From contig OY764147.1 of NCBI GenBank assembly GCA_963668115.1, forward strand, positions 1,612,001 to 1,676,000: a stretch of 64,000 nucleotides of DNA, given 5' to 3'. Below are positions 16,641 through 26,175 of this stretch, piece after piece (position 1 is the stretch's first letter; each line of letters begins with the position of its first letter). A program made the translations under genes and the position numbers. The notes beneath the pieces are model-generated. The model had not been told where the DNA came from and ran no database searches. It saw only the letters and a list, made by a program, of their open reading frames with translations. This stretch comes from Plut-88900 sp963668115 (GTDB lineage: Bacteria > Chloroflexota > Dehalococcoidia > Plut-88900).

Positions 16641-17639
16641 ATGGGAAACGAGAAAAAAGGACGGGTGTTTTCAGGGGCGCGGCCCACGGGTCGGCAGCAT
16701 TTGGGGAACTACCTGGGAGCGATACAGAACTACGTGGCGTTGCAGGACGACTACGACTGCATCTATTGTGCGGTCGATATCCACGCGCTGACGACGCTGG
16801 AGAACACGGGACAGCTACAGGACAACATCAAGGAGATGATGCTGGACTGGCTGGCGGCGGGGCTGGACCCGGAGAAGTCGATCCTGTTCGTGCAGTCGCA
16901 CGTGCCGGAGGTGCTGACGCTGCACACGCTGCTGAGCATGGTGACGCCGCACGGGTGGCTGACCCGGGTGCCGACGTTCAAGGAGATGGCGCGCAATCAG
17001 CCGGACAACATCAATTACGGGCTGGTCGGGTACCCGGTGCTGATGACGGCGGACATAGTGATATATAAAGCCGACACGGTGCCCGTAGGCGAGGACCAGG
17101 TGGCGCACCTGGAGCTGGCGCGGGAGATTGTGCGCAGGTTCAACCATATCTTCGGGCCGACGTTCCCGGAGCCGCAGGGGAAGTTCACGGAGGCGGCGTT
17201 GATTGTCGGGTTGGACGGGAGCAACAAGATGAGCAAGAGTCTCGACAATCACGTCGAGCTTGCGGCGACTCCCGAGGAGACTCGAAAGAGGGTGATGGGT
17301 GCGGTGACGGACCCACAACGGCAACGGAGGTCGGACCCCGGGCGGCCGGAGGTGTGCAACGTATTTTCGCTGCACAAGCAGTTCAATCTCGACAAGATCG
17401 AGGATATTGCGGGGCAGTGTCGGGGGGCGACGCGAGGGTGCGTGGACTGCAAGAAGATGCTGGCGGACGGGATAAACGGGTCGCTGGAAGGGTTTCGGGA
17501 GAGGAGGCGGGAACTGGCGGAGAGGCCCGAATACCTGCGGGAAGTGGTGGAGGACGGGGCCAAGAGGGCGAGCGTCATTGCCAGGGCGACGATAGAGGAA
17601 GTCCGGGAGAAGATGGGGCTGAAGGCCGGGGCCTGGTGA
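16641..17639 (+). CDS. trpS: Tryptophan-tRNA ligase
   Basis: 332 aa from the ATG at 16641, which has GAAGGGA 6 nt upstream; the frame is open further upstream but unlike the family. Class I synthetase signatures are FSGARPTGRQHLGNYLGA (HIGH-type) and GLDGSNKMSKSLDN (KMSKS). The C-terminal helical domain is present. Its TGA overlaps the GTG of the next gene (GTGA), so the phosphatase is translationally coupled. Confidence 0.95.
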   Translation: MGNEKKGRVFSGARPTGRQHLGNYLGAIQNYVALQDDYDCIYCAVDIHALTTLENTGQLQDNIKEMMLDWLAAGLDPEKSILFVQSHVPEVLTLHTLLSMVTPHGWLTRVPTFKEMARNQPDNINYGLVGYPVLMTADIVIYKADTVPVGEDQVAHLELAREIVRRFNHIFGPTFPEPQGKFTEAALIVGLDGSNKMSKSLDNHVELAATPEETRKRVMGAVTDPQRQRRSDPGRPEVCNVFSLHKQFNLDKIEDIAGQCRGATRGCVDCKKMLADGINGSLEGFRERRRELAERPEYLREVVEDGAKRASVIARATIEEVREKMGLKAGAW

Positions 17640-18457
17640 GCGAACTTCCGCTTTCGGCGTCGGGCAAGACCGCAGAGCAGGTCGCCCGGGAGGCCATAGC
17701 CAAAGCAAGCCGGACACTGGCGCGCGGGTTTCGGGGGCAGAAAGAGGTGCACTTCAAGGGTCGGGGGAACGTGGTTACCGACGCGGACTACCGGGCCGAG
17801 GCTCGCATTCTCCAACACCTACAGAGGGAATTTCCTGAATTTTCTATCCTTTCCGAGGAGAGGGGCGCCATAGAAGGCAGCTCGGGATGGACGTGGATAG
17901 TAGATCCATTGGACGGGAGTCGGAACTTCGCGTCGGAGAATCCGCATTTTGCGGTGAATCTGGGGCTGGCTTATGAAGGCGAGATGGAGTTGGCATTTAC
18001 TTACGATCCGCTGCGAAAAGAGATGTTCTATGGGAGGAGGGGCGGGGGGGCCTTTTTGAATGGCAGGCCAATCCAAGTGTCGCAGCAGGAGACGATAGCG
18101 GCGTCGGTGCTTTCGACGGACATGGGGTACGACGAGGAGATGGCGCGTCGGGCGGTGTTGATGCTTATGGACATGTGGCCGGGGATGCAGACGATAAGGA
18201 TCATGGGGTCGGCGGCGCTGGGGCTGGCGTGGGCAGCGTGCGGTCGGGTGGACATGTACTTTCACCATGCGCTGGCGCCGTGGGACGTGATGTGCGGGCT
18301 ACTACTGGTGCGGGAGGCGGGAGGGGTGGTGACGACGGGGTCGGGTGCGCGGGCGGATTTCCGAACACCGAGCGTCATAGCGACCAACGCCGCGATTCAT
18401 GCGGAGTTTATGGAGAGGACTGAGGGGTCGGGGTGGCGGGAGCACGTGACGGGGTAG
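17636..18457 (+). CDS. Inositol monophosphatase family protein
   Basis: 273 aa, starting at the GTG overlapping the trpS stop. Sugar-phosphatase fold motifs are SEERG (metal Glu), WIVDPLDGSRNF (the WxxDPxDG metal/catalytic box) and HHALAPWDVMCGLLLVREAGG (the PWD box). Family members dephosphorylate myo-inositol phosphate, histidinol phosphate or PAP. The substrate is not decidable here. Confidence 0.9.
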   Translation: MSELPLSASGKTAEQVAREAIAKASRTLARGFRGQKEVHFKGRGNVVTDADYRAEARILQHLQREFPEFSILSEERGAIEGSSGWTWIVDPLDGSRNFASENPHFAVNLGLAYEGEMELAFTYDPLRKEMFYGRRGGGAFLNGRPIQVSQQETIAASVLSTDMGYDEEMARRAVLMLMDMWPGMQTIRIMGSAALGLAWAACGRVDMYFHHALAPWDVMCGLLLVREAGGVVTTGSGARADFRTPSVIATNAAIHAEFMERTEGSGWREHVTG

Positions 18458-18479
18458 TTGGGGATACCGTCGTCGTAAG

Positions 18480-19193
18480 TTGAGGAGACACGTAGAGAGG
18501 TCGGGGGTGCTGGCAATAGCGGCGATGCTGGTCGTCCTGGCGTTTGCGTGTACGCACAGCCCATCGGAATCGGCTTTTCCGACCTCCACACCGACTACTC
18601 CCCCTATTCGGGCTACGGCTACCGCCGTTCCAACCGCCACGTTCCTACCAACTTCTACGCCTCGTCCTACAACAACTCCTGATCTGGCGACTACTCCCAC
18701 TGCAACGGCGAGGCCATTGCCCACGGCAATTCCCAGCCCGACGCCCGAACCCACGCCAACAGTACCAATGCCGACTGCGACGCCAGTCTACACTGGGCCT
18801 ACGGTGATTGTCGGGGAGGTGGCGTTTCCGGTGGAGGTGGCGGTGACGCCGGAGCAGCGTAGGCAGGGGTTGTCGGACAGGGAGATTTTGGAGTCGGGGG
18901 CGGGGATGCTGTTTGTTTATGATTCGGCGAGGCCGCTGCGGTTCTGGATGGTGCGGATGCAGTTCCCGCTGGACTTCGTGTGGATCGGGGCGGACTGCAC
19001 GGTAGGGGAGATCTCGCGGGACATTCCGGCGCCTCCACCCGATGCCGACGATTCGGAGATTGAGCGGGTTAGCCCGTCGGGGGAGATGCAGTTCGTGCTG
19101 GAGATAAACGGGGGGGAGGCGGAGGGGCTGGGTCTTGGGGTGGGGGAAGGGGTGGTGTTTGGGGGGTCGATTGAGGGGAGGTATGGGTGTTAG
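18480..19193 (+). CDS. DUF192 lipoprotein
   Basis: 237 aa (TTG start). An N-terminal hydrophobic segment ends in LAFACTHSP, a lipoprotein-type Cys. A ~75 residue Thr/Pro-rich spacer follows, then a DUF192 (UPF0127) domain from about residue 105: TPEQRRQGLSDRE, GMLFVYDSARPLRFWM and MQFPLDFVWI. DUF192 proteins are small secreted domains of unknown function, often outside archaeal and bacterial cells. The low-complexity linker resembles those in the predicted selenoproteins at 4-6 kb, suggesting surface anchoring in this organism. Confidence 0.83.
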   Translation: MRRHVERSGVLAIAAMLVVLAFACTHSPSESAFPTSTPTTPPIRATATAVPTATFLPTSTPRPTTTPDLATTPTATARPLPTAIPSPTPEPTPTVPMPTATPVYTGPTVIVGEVAFPVEVAVTPEQRRQGLSDREILESGAGMLFVYDSARPLRFWMVRMQFPLDFVWIGADCTVGEISRDIPAPPPDADDSEIERVSPSGEMQFVLEINGGEAEGLGLGVGEGVVFGGSIEGRYGC

Positions 19194-19341
19194 GTGGGGG
19201 GGCTGCCGCGTGTTGCCAAAGGGGAAAGGGCTACGTTACGATAATCGTCGCCTTTGGGGGAGGGGCAGCTATCGTTCATTCAGCCTAACTCCGAAGCGCA
19301 CTTCCAGGCACGTAAAGGCGCCTGCATTTTCGAGGTAAAGA

Positions 19342-20790
19342 ATGGGACTACGTACAGGCGAGGAATACCGGGAGTCTTTGAGGGACGGTCGGGAGGTGTA
19401 TTACGACGGGGAACTGGTGAAGGACATTACCGAGCACCCGGCGTTCGAGCCTATCATCAAAGTCCGGTCTCGCATGTACGACATGCAGAACGAGGCGGAG
19501 TTCCAGGATGCCACGACGTTCGATTTCAACGGCGAGCCGGCGGCCCGGTCACTGAAGCCTCCCGTTTCGGCAGAAGACCTGATGGCCCAGAGGCGGTACG
19601 TCGAAACTGTGCTGACGGAGATCGGGGGGATAGTGGAGCGGGTGGGGGATGATACCGCGGGTGAGCTGTGGTCGATGTACGACGCCCGGGAGACGCTGCG
19701 GACTTTCAACCCGATGTTTGCGGAGAACGTGGAGCGGCACGTGAACCGGCTTCAGGAGCTGGACCTGTTCCACGTGAGCGGCAACACGGACCCGAAGGGG
19801 GACAGGAGCCGGCCGCCGCAGGAGCAGGACCCGGACATGCTCCTACACGTGGTAGATGAGAACGACAAGGGGATCATCGTGCGGGGGGCGAAGTACGAGA
19901 CGGCGGCCTGCTACGCGAACCAGGGTTTCGTAAAGCCCACGATTGCGCAGTGGGACGAGGCGTTGAAGGACTATGCAATCGGGTTCATTACGGATATGAA
20001 CGCTCCGGGGCTCAAGCTGATATGCAGGACGGGAATCGGTGTTGGGAAGGACCCGAAAGACTACCCGATAGCGACGAAGTTCGATGAGATCGATACGCTG
20101 CTGATCTTCGACAACGTGCTGGTGCCGTGGGAGAACGTGCTGTTCTGTCGGGAGCCGAAAGCGGCGGGGTACATACGGGGGACTCTGCACCGGTACGTGG
20201 TGTTTCCGTTCGTGCTGAGGACGCTGTTCAGGGCGGACTACCTGCTGGGGACGGCGTTTTTGAATATCGAGCAGACGGGGCTTCAGAACGTGCCTCAGGT
20301 GCGGGAGAAGCTAACGCAGCTTATGTGCTACCGGGAGACGATCAATGCCCACCTGCACGCGGCGGTGCACTGCGCGGAGCCGAGCCCCGGGGGCCTGACG
20401 ATGCCGAACCAGGCGATCATCTACGCGGGCCGGATATACGGGTCCACGAACTTGCCGGCGATGGTGGGGATAGTGAGGGAGCTGGCCGGGGGCCAGTTGG
20501 AGCTCACGCCGGACACGGCGGCATGGAAGAACCCGGAGGTGCGGAAGTACCTGGAGAAGTACTATGCGGTCAGGGACTGGGGGATGGAGGACAGGATAAA
20601 GCTGCTGCACTTCACGCGGGACCTGGTCGACTCATCGATGGCGGGGCACAAGCTGGCGTTTCAACTGTTTGCGCAGAGTCCGCCTTATGCGAACATGCTG
20701 GCCCTGTACTTCAATTTCGACCCCACCCCGATGAAGCGGCTTGTCAGGAAGGCCGCGGACCTCTCCGAAGAGGTTATGAAAGAGCGGTAG
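19342..20790 (+). CDS. 4-hydroxyphenylacetate 3-hydroxylase (HpaB) family protein
   Basis: 482 aa, full length for the HpaB/PvcC group of FADH2-dependent monooxygenases related to acyl-CoA dehydrogenases. It shows MGLRTGEEYRESLRDGR at the start, SRPPQEQDPDMLLHVV, FDEIDTLLIFDNVLVPWENV and the GRIYGSTNLPAMVG region. It would ortho-hydroxylate a phenolic or act as a related dehydratase (4-hydroxybutanoyl-CoA dehydratase type). Catabolic genes are near, but no flavin reductase partner is adjacent. DUF1028 and M20 genes follow closely. Confidence 0.88.
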   Translation: MGLRTGEEYRESLRDGREVYYDGELVKDITEHPAFEPIIKVRSRMYDMQNEAEFQDATTFDFNGEPAARSLKPPVSAEDLMAQRRYVETVLTEIGGIVERVGDDTAGELWSMYDARETLRTFNPMFAENVERHVNRLQELDLFHVSGNTDPKGDRSRPPQEQDPDMLLHVVDENDKGIIVRGAKYETAACYANQGFVKPTIAQWDEALKDYAIGFITDMNAPGLKLICRTGIGVGKDPKDYPIATKFDEIDTLLIFDNVLVPWENVLFCREPKAAGYIRGTLHRYVVFPFVLRTLFRADYLLGTAFLNIEQTGLQNVPQVREKLTQLMCYRETINAHLHAAVHCAEPSPGGLTMPNQAIIYAGRIYGSTNLPAMVGIVRELAGGQLELTPDTAAWKNPEVRKYLEKYYAVRDWGMEDRIKLLHFTRDLVDSSMAGHKLAFQLFAQSPPYANMLALYFNFDPTPMKRLVRKAADLSEEVMKER

Positions 20791-20823
20791 CACCGTGCCT
20801 ATCGGCGGTTAAAGGAGCAGATT

Positions 20824-21495
20824 ATGACTTTTTCACTGGTTGGACATTGCGAAAGGACGGGGATGGTAGGTATGGCGGTATCGACGAGCAGCATATGTGT
20901 CGGGGCGAGGTGCGTGTGGGTGGAGACGGGGGTCGGGGCGGTGGCGTCGCAGAACCTGACAGACCCGCGACTGGGGAAGCTGGGGTTGGACCTGCTGCGT
21001 CGGGGGTATTCGGCGAAAGCGGTGGTGGACGAACTGGTGAAAGCCGGGGCCTACCCTGAGTACCGGCAGATTGGGGTGGTGGACAGGGTCGGTGGGACGG
21101 CGGCGCATACGGGGAGCCTGGTCTACAAGGAGAACAACGAGTACCTGGGAGATGACGTGGTTGCAGTCGGGAATCTGTTATTTTCGGAGCAGGTGGCGGT
21201 GGCGATAGGGCAGGGTTTCGAGGCTGACCCGGACCTGCACATTGCGGAGCGGCTGGTGAGGGGGCTGGAGGCCGGAAAGGCGGCGGGCGGGGAGGTGGGG
21301 AAGAACGAGCACTCGGCGGCGCTGGTGGTACATGACCGGTACCCGTTCCCGATCATCGACTTGCGGGTGGACTGGCACGATGCGCCGATTGCCGAGCTGC
21401 GAAGCCTCTGGGACAGGTACGAACCTCAGATGAACGATTTCATGGACAGGGCTATCAGGCCGGATGTCGCCGCGCCCCATCTAACCGGGCCGTAG
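20824..21495 (+). CDS. DUF1028 family protein (Ntn-hydrolase-like)
   Basis: 223 aa with a strong AAAGGAG ribosome site. The N-terminus TFSLVGHCERTGMVGMAVSTSS is characteristic of DUF1028, a family with an Ntn-hydrolase fold often beside peptidases and amidases. QNLTDPRLGKLGLDLLRRGYS and ERLVRGLEAGKAAGGE are further family landmarks. It is only 21 nt upstream of an M20 peptidase, so joint action on an amide substrate is plausible; the substrate is unknown. Confidence 0.87.
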   Translation: MTFSLVGHCERTGMVGMAVSTSSICVGARCVWVETGVGAVASQNLTDPRLGKLGLDLLRRGYSAKAVVDELVKAGAYPEYRQIGVVDRVGGTAAHTGSLVYKENNEYLGDDVVAVGNLLFSEQVAVAIGQGFEADPDLHIAERLVRGLEAGKAAGGEVGKNEHSAALVVHDRYPFPIIDLRVDWHDAPIAELRSLWDRYEPQMNDFMDRAIRPDVAAPHLTGP

Positions 21496-21516
21496 ACCCC
21501 AAGGGAGGGATCTCCA

Positions 21517-22761
21517 TTGGACGACGCTCAGCAAGAACGAATCCTCGCGCACGTAGACCGTGGGGCGATGCTGGACCTGGCGAAGCAGCTTATCAGTATC
21601 CCCAGCTTCAAGCCCAACGAGACCCCTGTAGCACACTTCCTGGACGGGTATTTCCGGGAGAGGGGTTACGAAGTCGAGCTGCAGGAGGTCGAGCCGGGGA
21701 GGCTACAGGCGATAGCGACGCTGAGGGGGTCGGGTGGGGGGCGGAGCCTGATGCTCAACGGGCACACGGACATCAACTCGCTGCGTCGGGGGGCGCACCG
21801 GGACCCGACGGTGCCGACTATCGAGGGGGACAGGTTGTACGGGCAAGGGGTGGAGAACATGAAGGGCGGGGTTGCAAGCATGATCACGGCGGCGGAGGCG
21901 ATAAGGCTGTCGGGGGTGGAGTTGAAGGGCGACCTAGTGCTGGCGTGCGTAGTGGGGGAGACGCAGGGTGGGGAGGGGACTTACTTCCTGACGGAGAGCG
22001 GGTTACGGACGGACATGGCGGTTTCCCCGGAGCCGACGGGGGTCGGAAACATAGCAACGGTGCACGCGGGCATCGCTCACCTGGCGATTCACACCTACGG
22101 GGTCACGGGGCACATCAGCGTGCAGGGGCACACGATAAACGCGGTGAGCAAGATGACGAAAGTCATCAATGCGCTGGAGTCGATGAAGCTAACCCATACG
22201 CCGAGCCCCAAGCTGCCGGCGATGCCGCGGGTGAACGTGGGGAGCATAATCGGGGGGCGGGGGGAGAGCTACGTGCTGATAGAGCCGCCGTACATCCCCG
22301 ACTACTGCACGATATTGATTGACGTGCATTTTGTGCCGGGGCAGACATTGGAGACGATAATCGCAGATATCCGCAACGCGCTGGACCCGCTCACGGTCGA
22401 GGACCCAGAGCTTAAATATGAGATAGAGGTGCCGCCTCCAGCGTCGTTTGAAGGGAGGCGTAGGCTGGTGATGGAGCCGTTCGACCTGCCGGAGGGGCAA
22501 GAGATCGTCGAGATAGTGAAGCGGAGCCACGAGGCGGTGACGGGGACTGAGCCTCGGGCGGTGGGGCCGATATACCCGTTCTCGTACTCGGCGGGGGACG
22601 TGACGTGGCTGTGGAAGGCGGGGATACCTTGCCTGGAATACGGGCCAGGGGGCGGGTTCGTTTCGTCGGTGGAGGGGGAGGACAACTTCTGGACGTCGAT
22701 AAGCGAGATGGAGACGTGTGCGAAAGTGTTGGCGGCGACGGCGTTGGAGGTCTGCGGGTAG
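21517..22761 (+). CDS. M20 family peptidase/deacylase
   Basis: 414 aa, TTG start behind GGGAGGGA. Zinc hydrolase of the ArgE/DapE/CPG2 group: LNGHTDINS (metal His with the following Asp), GQGVENMKGG (bridging Asp replaced by Glu-Asn in this spacing), VVGETQGGEGTY (Glu pair) and SYSAGDVTWLWKAGIPCLEYGPG. The central dimerisation domain is present. It cleaves an N-acyl or amide bond in a small molecule; specificity is unknown. It belongs with the DUF1028 gene upstream. Confidence 0.88.
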   Translation: MDDAQQERILAHVDRGAMLDLAKQLISIPSFKPNETPVAHFLDGYFRERGYEVELQEVEPGRLQAIATLRGSGGGRSLMLNGHTDINSLRRGAHRDPTVPTIEGDRLYGQGVENMKGGVASMITAAEAIRLSGVELKGDLVLACVVGETQGGEGTYFLTESGLRTDMAVSPEPTGVGNIATVHAGIAHLAIHTYGVTGHISVQGHTINAVSKMTKVINALESMKLTHTPSPKLPAMPRVNVGSIIGGRGESYVLIEPPYIPDYCTILIDVHFVPGQTLETIIADIRNALDPLTVEDPELKYEIEVPPPASFEGRRRLVMEPFDLPEGQEIVEIVKRSHEAVTGTEPRAVGPIYPFSYSAGDVTWLWKAGIPCLEYGPGGGFVSSVEGEDNFWTSISEMETCAKVLAATALEVCG

Positions 22762-22855
22762 GAGAGGGTGGTGTCGGGCGGGGTGAGGGAACCGAGGGGG
22801 AGTCGATATTGAGGTCTCGCGAGGTTCGGGCGTGAGCGTTGAATGGTGATTTTGC

Positions 22856-22884
22856 TTGACACCAATCGGCCTTAGCCCTAAGAT
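22856..22884 (+). promoter_or_regulatory. Sigma-70-type promoter for rny
   Basis: TTGACA at 22856 and TAAGAT at 22879 with exactly 17 nt between, 70 nt upstream of the rny ATG in a 192-bp intergenic gap. Confidence 0.6.
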
Positions 22885-22953
22885 AATGAGTTAAATGGCC
22901 CCACTGTACCCTGATGGCATTTAACAAATAAGCACATAGAAAGAGAGGAAAGG

Positions 22954-24480
22954 ATGGCTATATTAGTAGCCATCTTGTGCGCCGTTGGGGGCATTCTTCT
23001 AGGTGGGTTAATAGGTTTCTTCGCACGCTATTTGGTGCAAGCCAGCAAAAGGAAGAAGGCCGAGGCAGAGGCGTCGGCCCTCTTAACGGAAGCGGAAGGC
23101 AAACAGAAGGCGCTACTCCTGGAAGCCAGGGAAGAAGCGCACCAGATGCGGAAATCGGCAGAGAACGAGTACCGCGAACGAAGAAATGAGCTGAGACGGC
23201 AGGAAAAACGCATAACCCAAAAGGAAGAAGCCCTAGACCGCAAGGTGGAATCAATAGACCGGAAGATCCAGGGCCTTGACGACAAAGAGGAGACGCTAGA
23301 TAGAAAAGTAGCCGAAGCAGACGAACTGAAAGAGCTGCAGCTGCAGAAGCTGGAGAGCATTTCCAGTCTGACAGTTGATGAGGCCACGGATAGAGTTATC
23401 CGGGAAGCAGAAGAGATAGCGCAGGGCGAGATCGACCGCCGGGCTTATGAACTTGAGCTCCGGATGAAGGAAGAGGCCGACATGAAGGCCCGCAAGGCGA
23501 TCGCCCTTGCGATTCAGAGGTTGACCTCGGACGTGGTGTCCGAAACTACTTCGGCGATAGTTCCGCTGCCGAGCGACGACATGAAGGGGAGGCTGATAGG
23601 TCGGGAGGGGCGGAACATCCGGGCCCTGGAACGGGCCACGGGTGTGGACCTGATCATAGACGACACCCCGGAGGCCGTTACACTTTCGACATTCGACCCC
23701 GTACGTCGCGAGGTGGCGAAGGTCGCCGTGGCCAAGCTAGTCAGCGACGGCAGGATACATCCCGCCCGCATAGAAGACATTGTGCAGAAGACGCAGGTGG
23801 AGGTGGAGGAGGGGATGAAGACGTCGGGGCAGGAAGCGCTTTACGAGCTGGGCATCACGGGCTTCCACCCGGACCTGGTGAGGCTGGTGGGACAGCTCAA
23901 GTTCCGGTACAGCTACGGGCACAATATCCTCAAACACTCGGTGGAAGTGGCGCACCTAGCCGGGATGATAGCGGCCGAGATCGGTGCTAATGTAGACATC
24001 GCCAAGAAGGCGGGTCTACTGCACGACATCGGAAAGGCGCTCACGCACGAGGTGCAGGGCGGACACGCCGAGATCGGGGCGGACATTGCCCGGAAGTACC
24101 ACATCCGTGCGGAGGTGGTGAAGGCCGTAGAGGAGCACCACGAAGAGGACCGGGTGAACGTGGAAGCGTTCATCGTGGCTGCAGCGGACGCGATAAGCGG
24201 AGCGAGGCCCGGGGCACGTCGGGACAGCGTAGAGAACTACGTCAAGCGGCTCCGCGCCCTAGAGGACGTGGCCGACAGCTTCGACGGGGTGCAGAAGTCC
24301 TTTGCCATCCAGGCTGGGCGCGAGATCCGTATCATGGTGCAACCGGACAAGGTGGATGACGCTGGAGCGTCACGGCTGGCCCGGGAAGTGGTCAAGAAGA
24401 TCGAAGACGAACTGGTCTACCCGGGCGAGATCAAGGTAACGGTGGTGCGGGAGACCCGGGCGCTGGGGACTGCACGCTGA
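22954..24480 (+). CDS. rny: Ribonuclease Y
   Basis: 508 aa endoribonuclease that initiates mRNA decay at the membrane. One N-terminal transmembrane helix (residues ~2-27), a long charged coiled coil (~28-190), a KH RNA-binding domain (GRLIGREGRNIRALE) and an HD phosphodiesterase domain (HSVEVAHLAG, AGLLHDIGKALTHE) appear in the canonical order. An AGAGAGGAAAGG ribosome site precedes the ATG. Codon use in the first third is less G-rich than its neighbours, fitting the coiled-coil composition. Confidence 0.96.
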   Translation: MAILVAILCAVGGILLGGLIGFFARYLVQASKRKKAEAEASALLTEAEGKQKALLLEAREEAHQMRKSAENEYRERRNELRRQEKRITQKEEALDRKVESIDRKIQGLDDKEETLDRKVAEADELKELQLQKLESISSLTVDEATDRVIREAEEIAQGEIDRRAYELELRMKEEADMKARKAIALAIQRLTSDVVSETTSAIVPLPSDDMKGRLIGREGRNIRALERATGVDLIIDDTPEAVTLSTFDPVRREVAKVAVAKLVSDGRIHPARIEDIVQKTQVEVEEGMKTSGQEALYELGITGFHPDLVRLVGQLKFRYSYGHNILKHSVEVAHLAGMIAAEIGANVDIAKKAGLLHDIGKALTHEVQGGHAEIGADIARKYHIRAEVVKAVEEHHEEDRVNVEAFIVAAADAISGARPGARRDSVENYVKRLRALEDVADSFDGVQKSFAIQAGREIRIMVQPDKVDDAGASRLAREVVKKIEDELVYPGEIKVTVVRETRALGTAR

Positions 24481-24569
24481 CCATCGCGGCTGCGTCCCCG
24501 TCCACTTCACAGCAGGTCTATGAGCGCAACGGTGAGGCGCGCATGCAGATTCGAAACAGAGGGGTATAG

Positions 24570-25337
24570 ATGCGCGTCCTGATGATTGGAGACATAGTCG
24601 GGAAGCCGGGAAGGCGCGCCGTCAGTACACTGCTCCCGGGAATCAAGAACGAGTATGGTGTCGACTTCGTGGTGGCGAACGGGGAGAATGCGGCGGGGGG
24701 GTTCGGGATCACGCCCCGGACGGCGGAGCAGTTACTGGCGGCTGGGGTGGACGTGATTACGACCGGTAACCACATCTGGGACCAAGACGAAATCATCCCA
24801 TACCTGGATACTGACGCACCGGTCCTTCGGCCGCTGAATTTCCCGCCGGACTTGCCGGGGCGCGGGTGCGTGATAGTGCAGGACGTGCTGGTGGTGAACC
24901 TAATCGGGCGGGTTTTCATGAAGGACTACGATTGTCCATTCAGAGCAATGGACGGGCTGCTGAACGGGTCCCGGGAGAGGCCAAAGGTGACGGTGGTGGA
25001 CTTTCACTGCGAGGCTACGTCCGAGAAGGGGGCGATGGGGTGGTACCTGAACGGTCGGGTGAGCGCGGTGGTGGGGACACACACGCACGTGGGGACGGTT
25101 GATACGATGATCCTGCCGGAGGGGACGGCGTACGTGACGGACCTGGGGATGGTCGGGCCTTCGGAGTCGATCATAGGGGACGACCCACCGCCGATTATCG
25201 AGCGGTTCCTTACGCAGATGAACCAGCGGATGAACGTGGCCAAGGGCCCGGTGCGGTTCAGTTCGGTGCTGATCGACATCGACGGGTCAACGGGGAAGGC
25301 CACGGCCATTGAACGAATCGACCGAAGGATAGACTGA
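24570..25337 (+). CDS. YmdB-type metallophosphoesterase
   Basis: 255 aa, TIGR00282/YmdB family. Metal-site motifs are MIGDIVGKPGRRA, VVANGENAAGG, TTGNHIWDQDEI and VVGTHTHVGTVDT. B. subtilis YmdB is a 2',3'-cAMP phosphodiesterase, and the gene commonly follows rny, as here, supporting a shared RNA/nucleotide context. A PHP phosphoesterase starts 3 nt after its stop. Confidence 0.9.
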   Translation: MRVLMIGDIVGKPGRRAVSTLLPGIKNEYGVDFVVANGENAAGGFGITPRTAEQLLAAGVDVITTGNHIWDQDEIIPYLDTDAPVLRPLNFPPDLPGRGCVIVQDVLVVNLIGRVFMKDYDCPFRAMDGLLNGSRERPKVTVVDFHCEATSEKGAMGWYLNGRVSAVVGTHTHVGTVDTMILPEGTAYVTDLGMVGPSESIIGDDPPPIIERFLTQMNQRMNVAKGPVRFSSVLIDIDGSTGKATAIERIDRRID

Positions 25338-25340
25338 ACA

Positions 25341-26174
25341 TTGCACGTAGACCTGCACAGCCACACGACAGTTTCGGACGGGGTGCTGTCCCCGGAGGAG
25401 TTGGTTGATCATGCCGCGCGCAAGGGGCTGCGTTTTCTGGCAATTACGGACCATGACGCTACCGACGGCTTGGGGCGGGCCATTAGGCAGGCCAAACAGT
25501 ATCCTTCGCTGAAAGTGATTCCGGGGGTCGAGCTTAGCGCCGACGTGAAAGGCAGCGAGGTGCACATTCTCGGGTACCTGGACAACTTTGAAGAAGCGGG
25601 ATTTCAGGAGGAGATGAAGAAGTTCAGGGACGGACGGGTGGGTCGGGCGAGGGAGATGGTAGAAAAACTGGGGAGGCTAGGTGTGGATGTAGACTGGGAG
25701 AGGGTGAAGGAGATAGCGGGGGACGGGGCGGTGGGGAGGCCGCACGTCGCGCAGGCGCTGGTCGAAAGGGGTCACGTTGAGTCGGTGCAGGAGGCGTTTG
25801 ACCTGTATTTAGGTAACGGAAGGTCTGCGTACGTAGGTCGGGAGAAGCTGAAGCCGGGGGATGCGATACGGTTGATACAGTCGGTCGGGGGGAAGGCGGT
25901 GCTGGCGCACCCGAGCTTTACACGGAATGTCGAGTCGCTGTTACCGAGCATGAAGGCGGAAGGACTGGCGGGGATGGAAGTGTACTACGCCAGATACACC
26001 CCGGATATGACTTCACGGATGAAGCGATTGGCAGACAAACACGAACTGATCCCCTGCGGCGGGAGCGACTACCACGGGCCGGGGCTGGGGCCCGACATCG
26101 ACCTGGGAGACGTCGACGTGCCGGAGTCGTCGGTGCTGAGGTTGTTGGGAATCGGGGACTCGAAGGGCGGATAG
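25341..26174 (+). CDS. PHP domain phosphoesterase
   Basis: 277 aa, TTG start. The polymerase-and-histidinol-phosphatase fold is shown by HVDLHSHTTVSDG (metal His pair), ITDHDATDG, PGVELSAD, VLAHPSFTR and the final CGGSDYHGPG. It resembles YciV/RNase AM-type enzymes that process 3',5'-nucleoside bisphosphates or RNA 5' ends, which fits a location after rny and ymdB. It is followed 1 nt later by fabZ. Confidence 0.9.
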   Translation: MHVDLHSHTTVSDGVLSPEELVDHAARKGLRFLAITDHDATDGLGRAIRQAKQYPSLKVIPGVELSADVKGSEVHILGYLDNFEEAGFQEEMKKFRDGRVGRAREMVEKLGRLGVDVDWERVKEIAGDGAVGRPHVAQALVERGHVESVQEAFDLYLGNGRSAYVGREKLKPGDAIRLIQSVGGKAVLAHPSFTRNVESLLPSMKAEGLAGMEVYYARYTPDMTSRMKRLADKHELIPCGGSDYHGPGLGPDIDLGDVDVPESSVLRLLGIGDSKGG

Positions 26175-26175
26175 A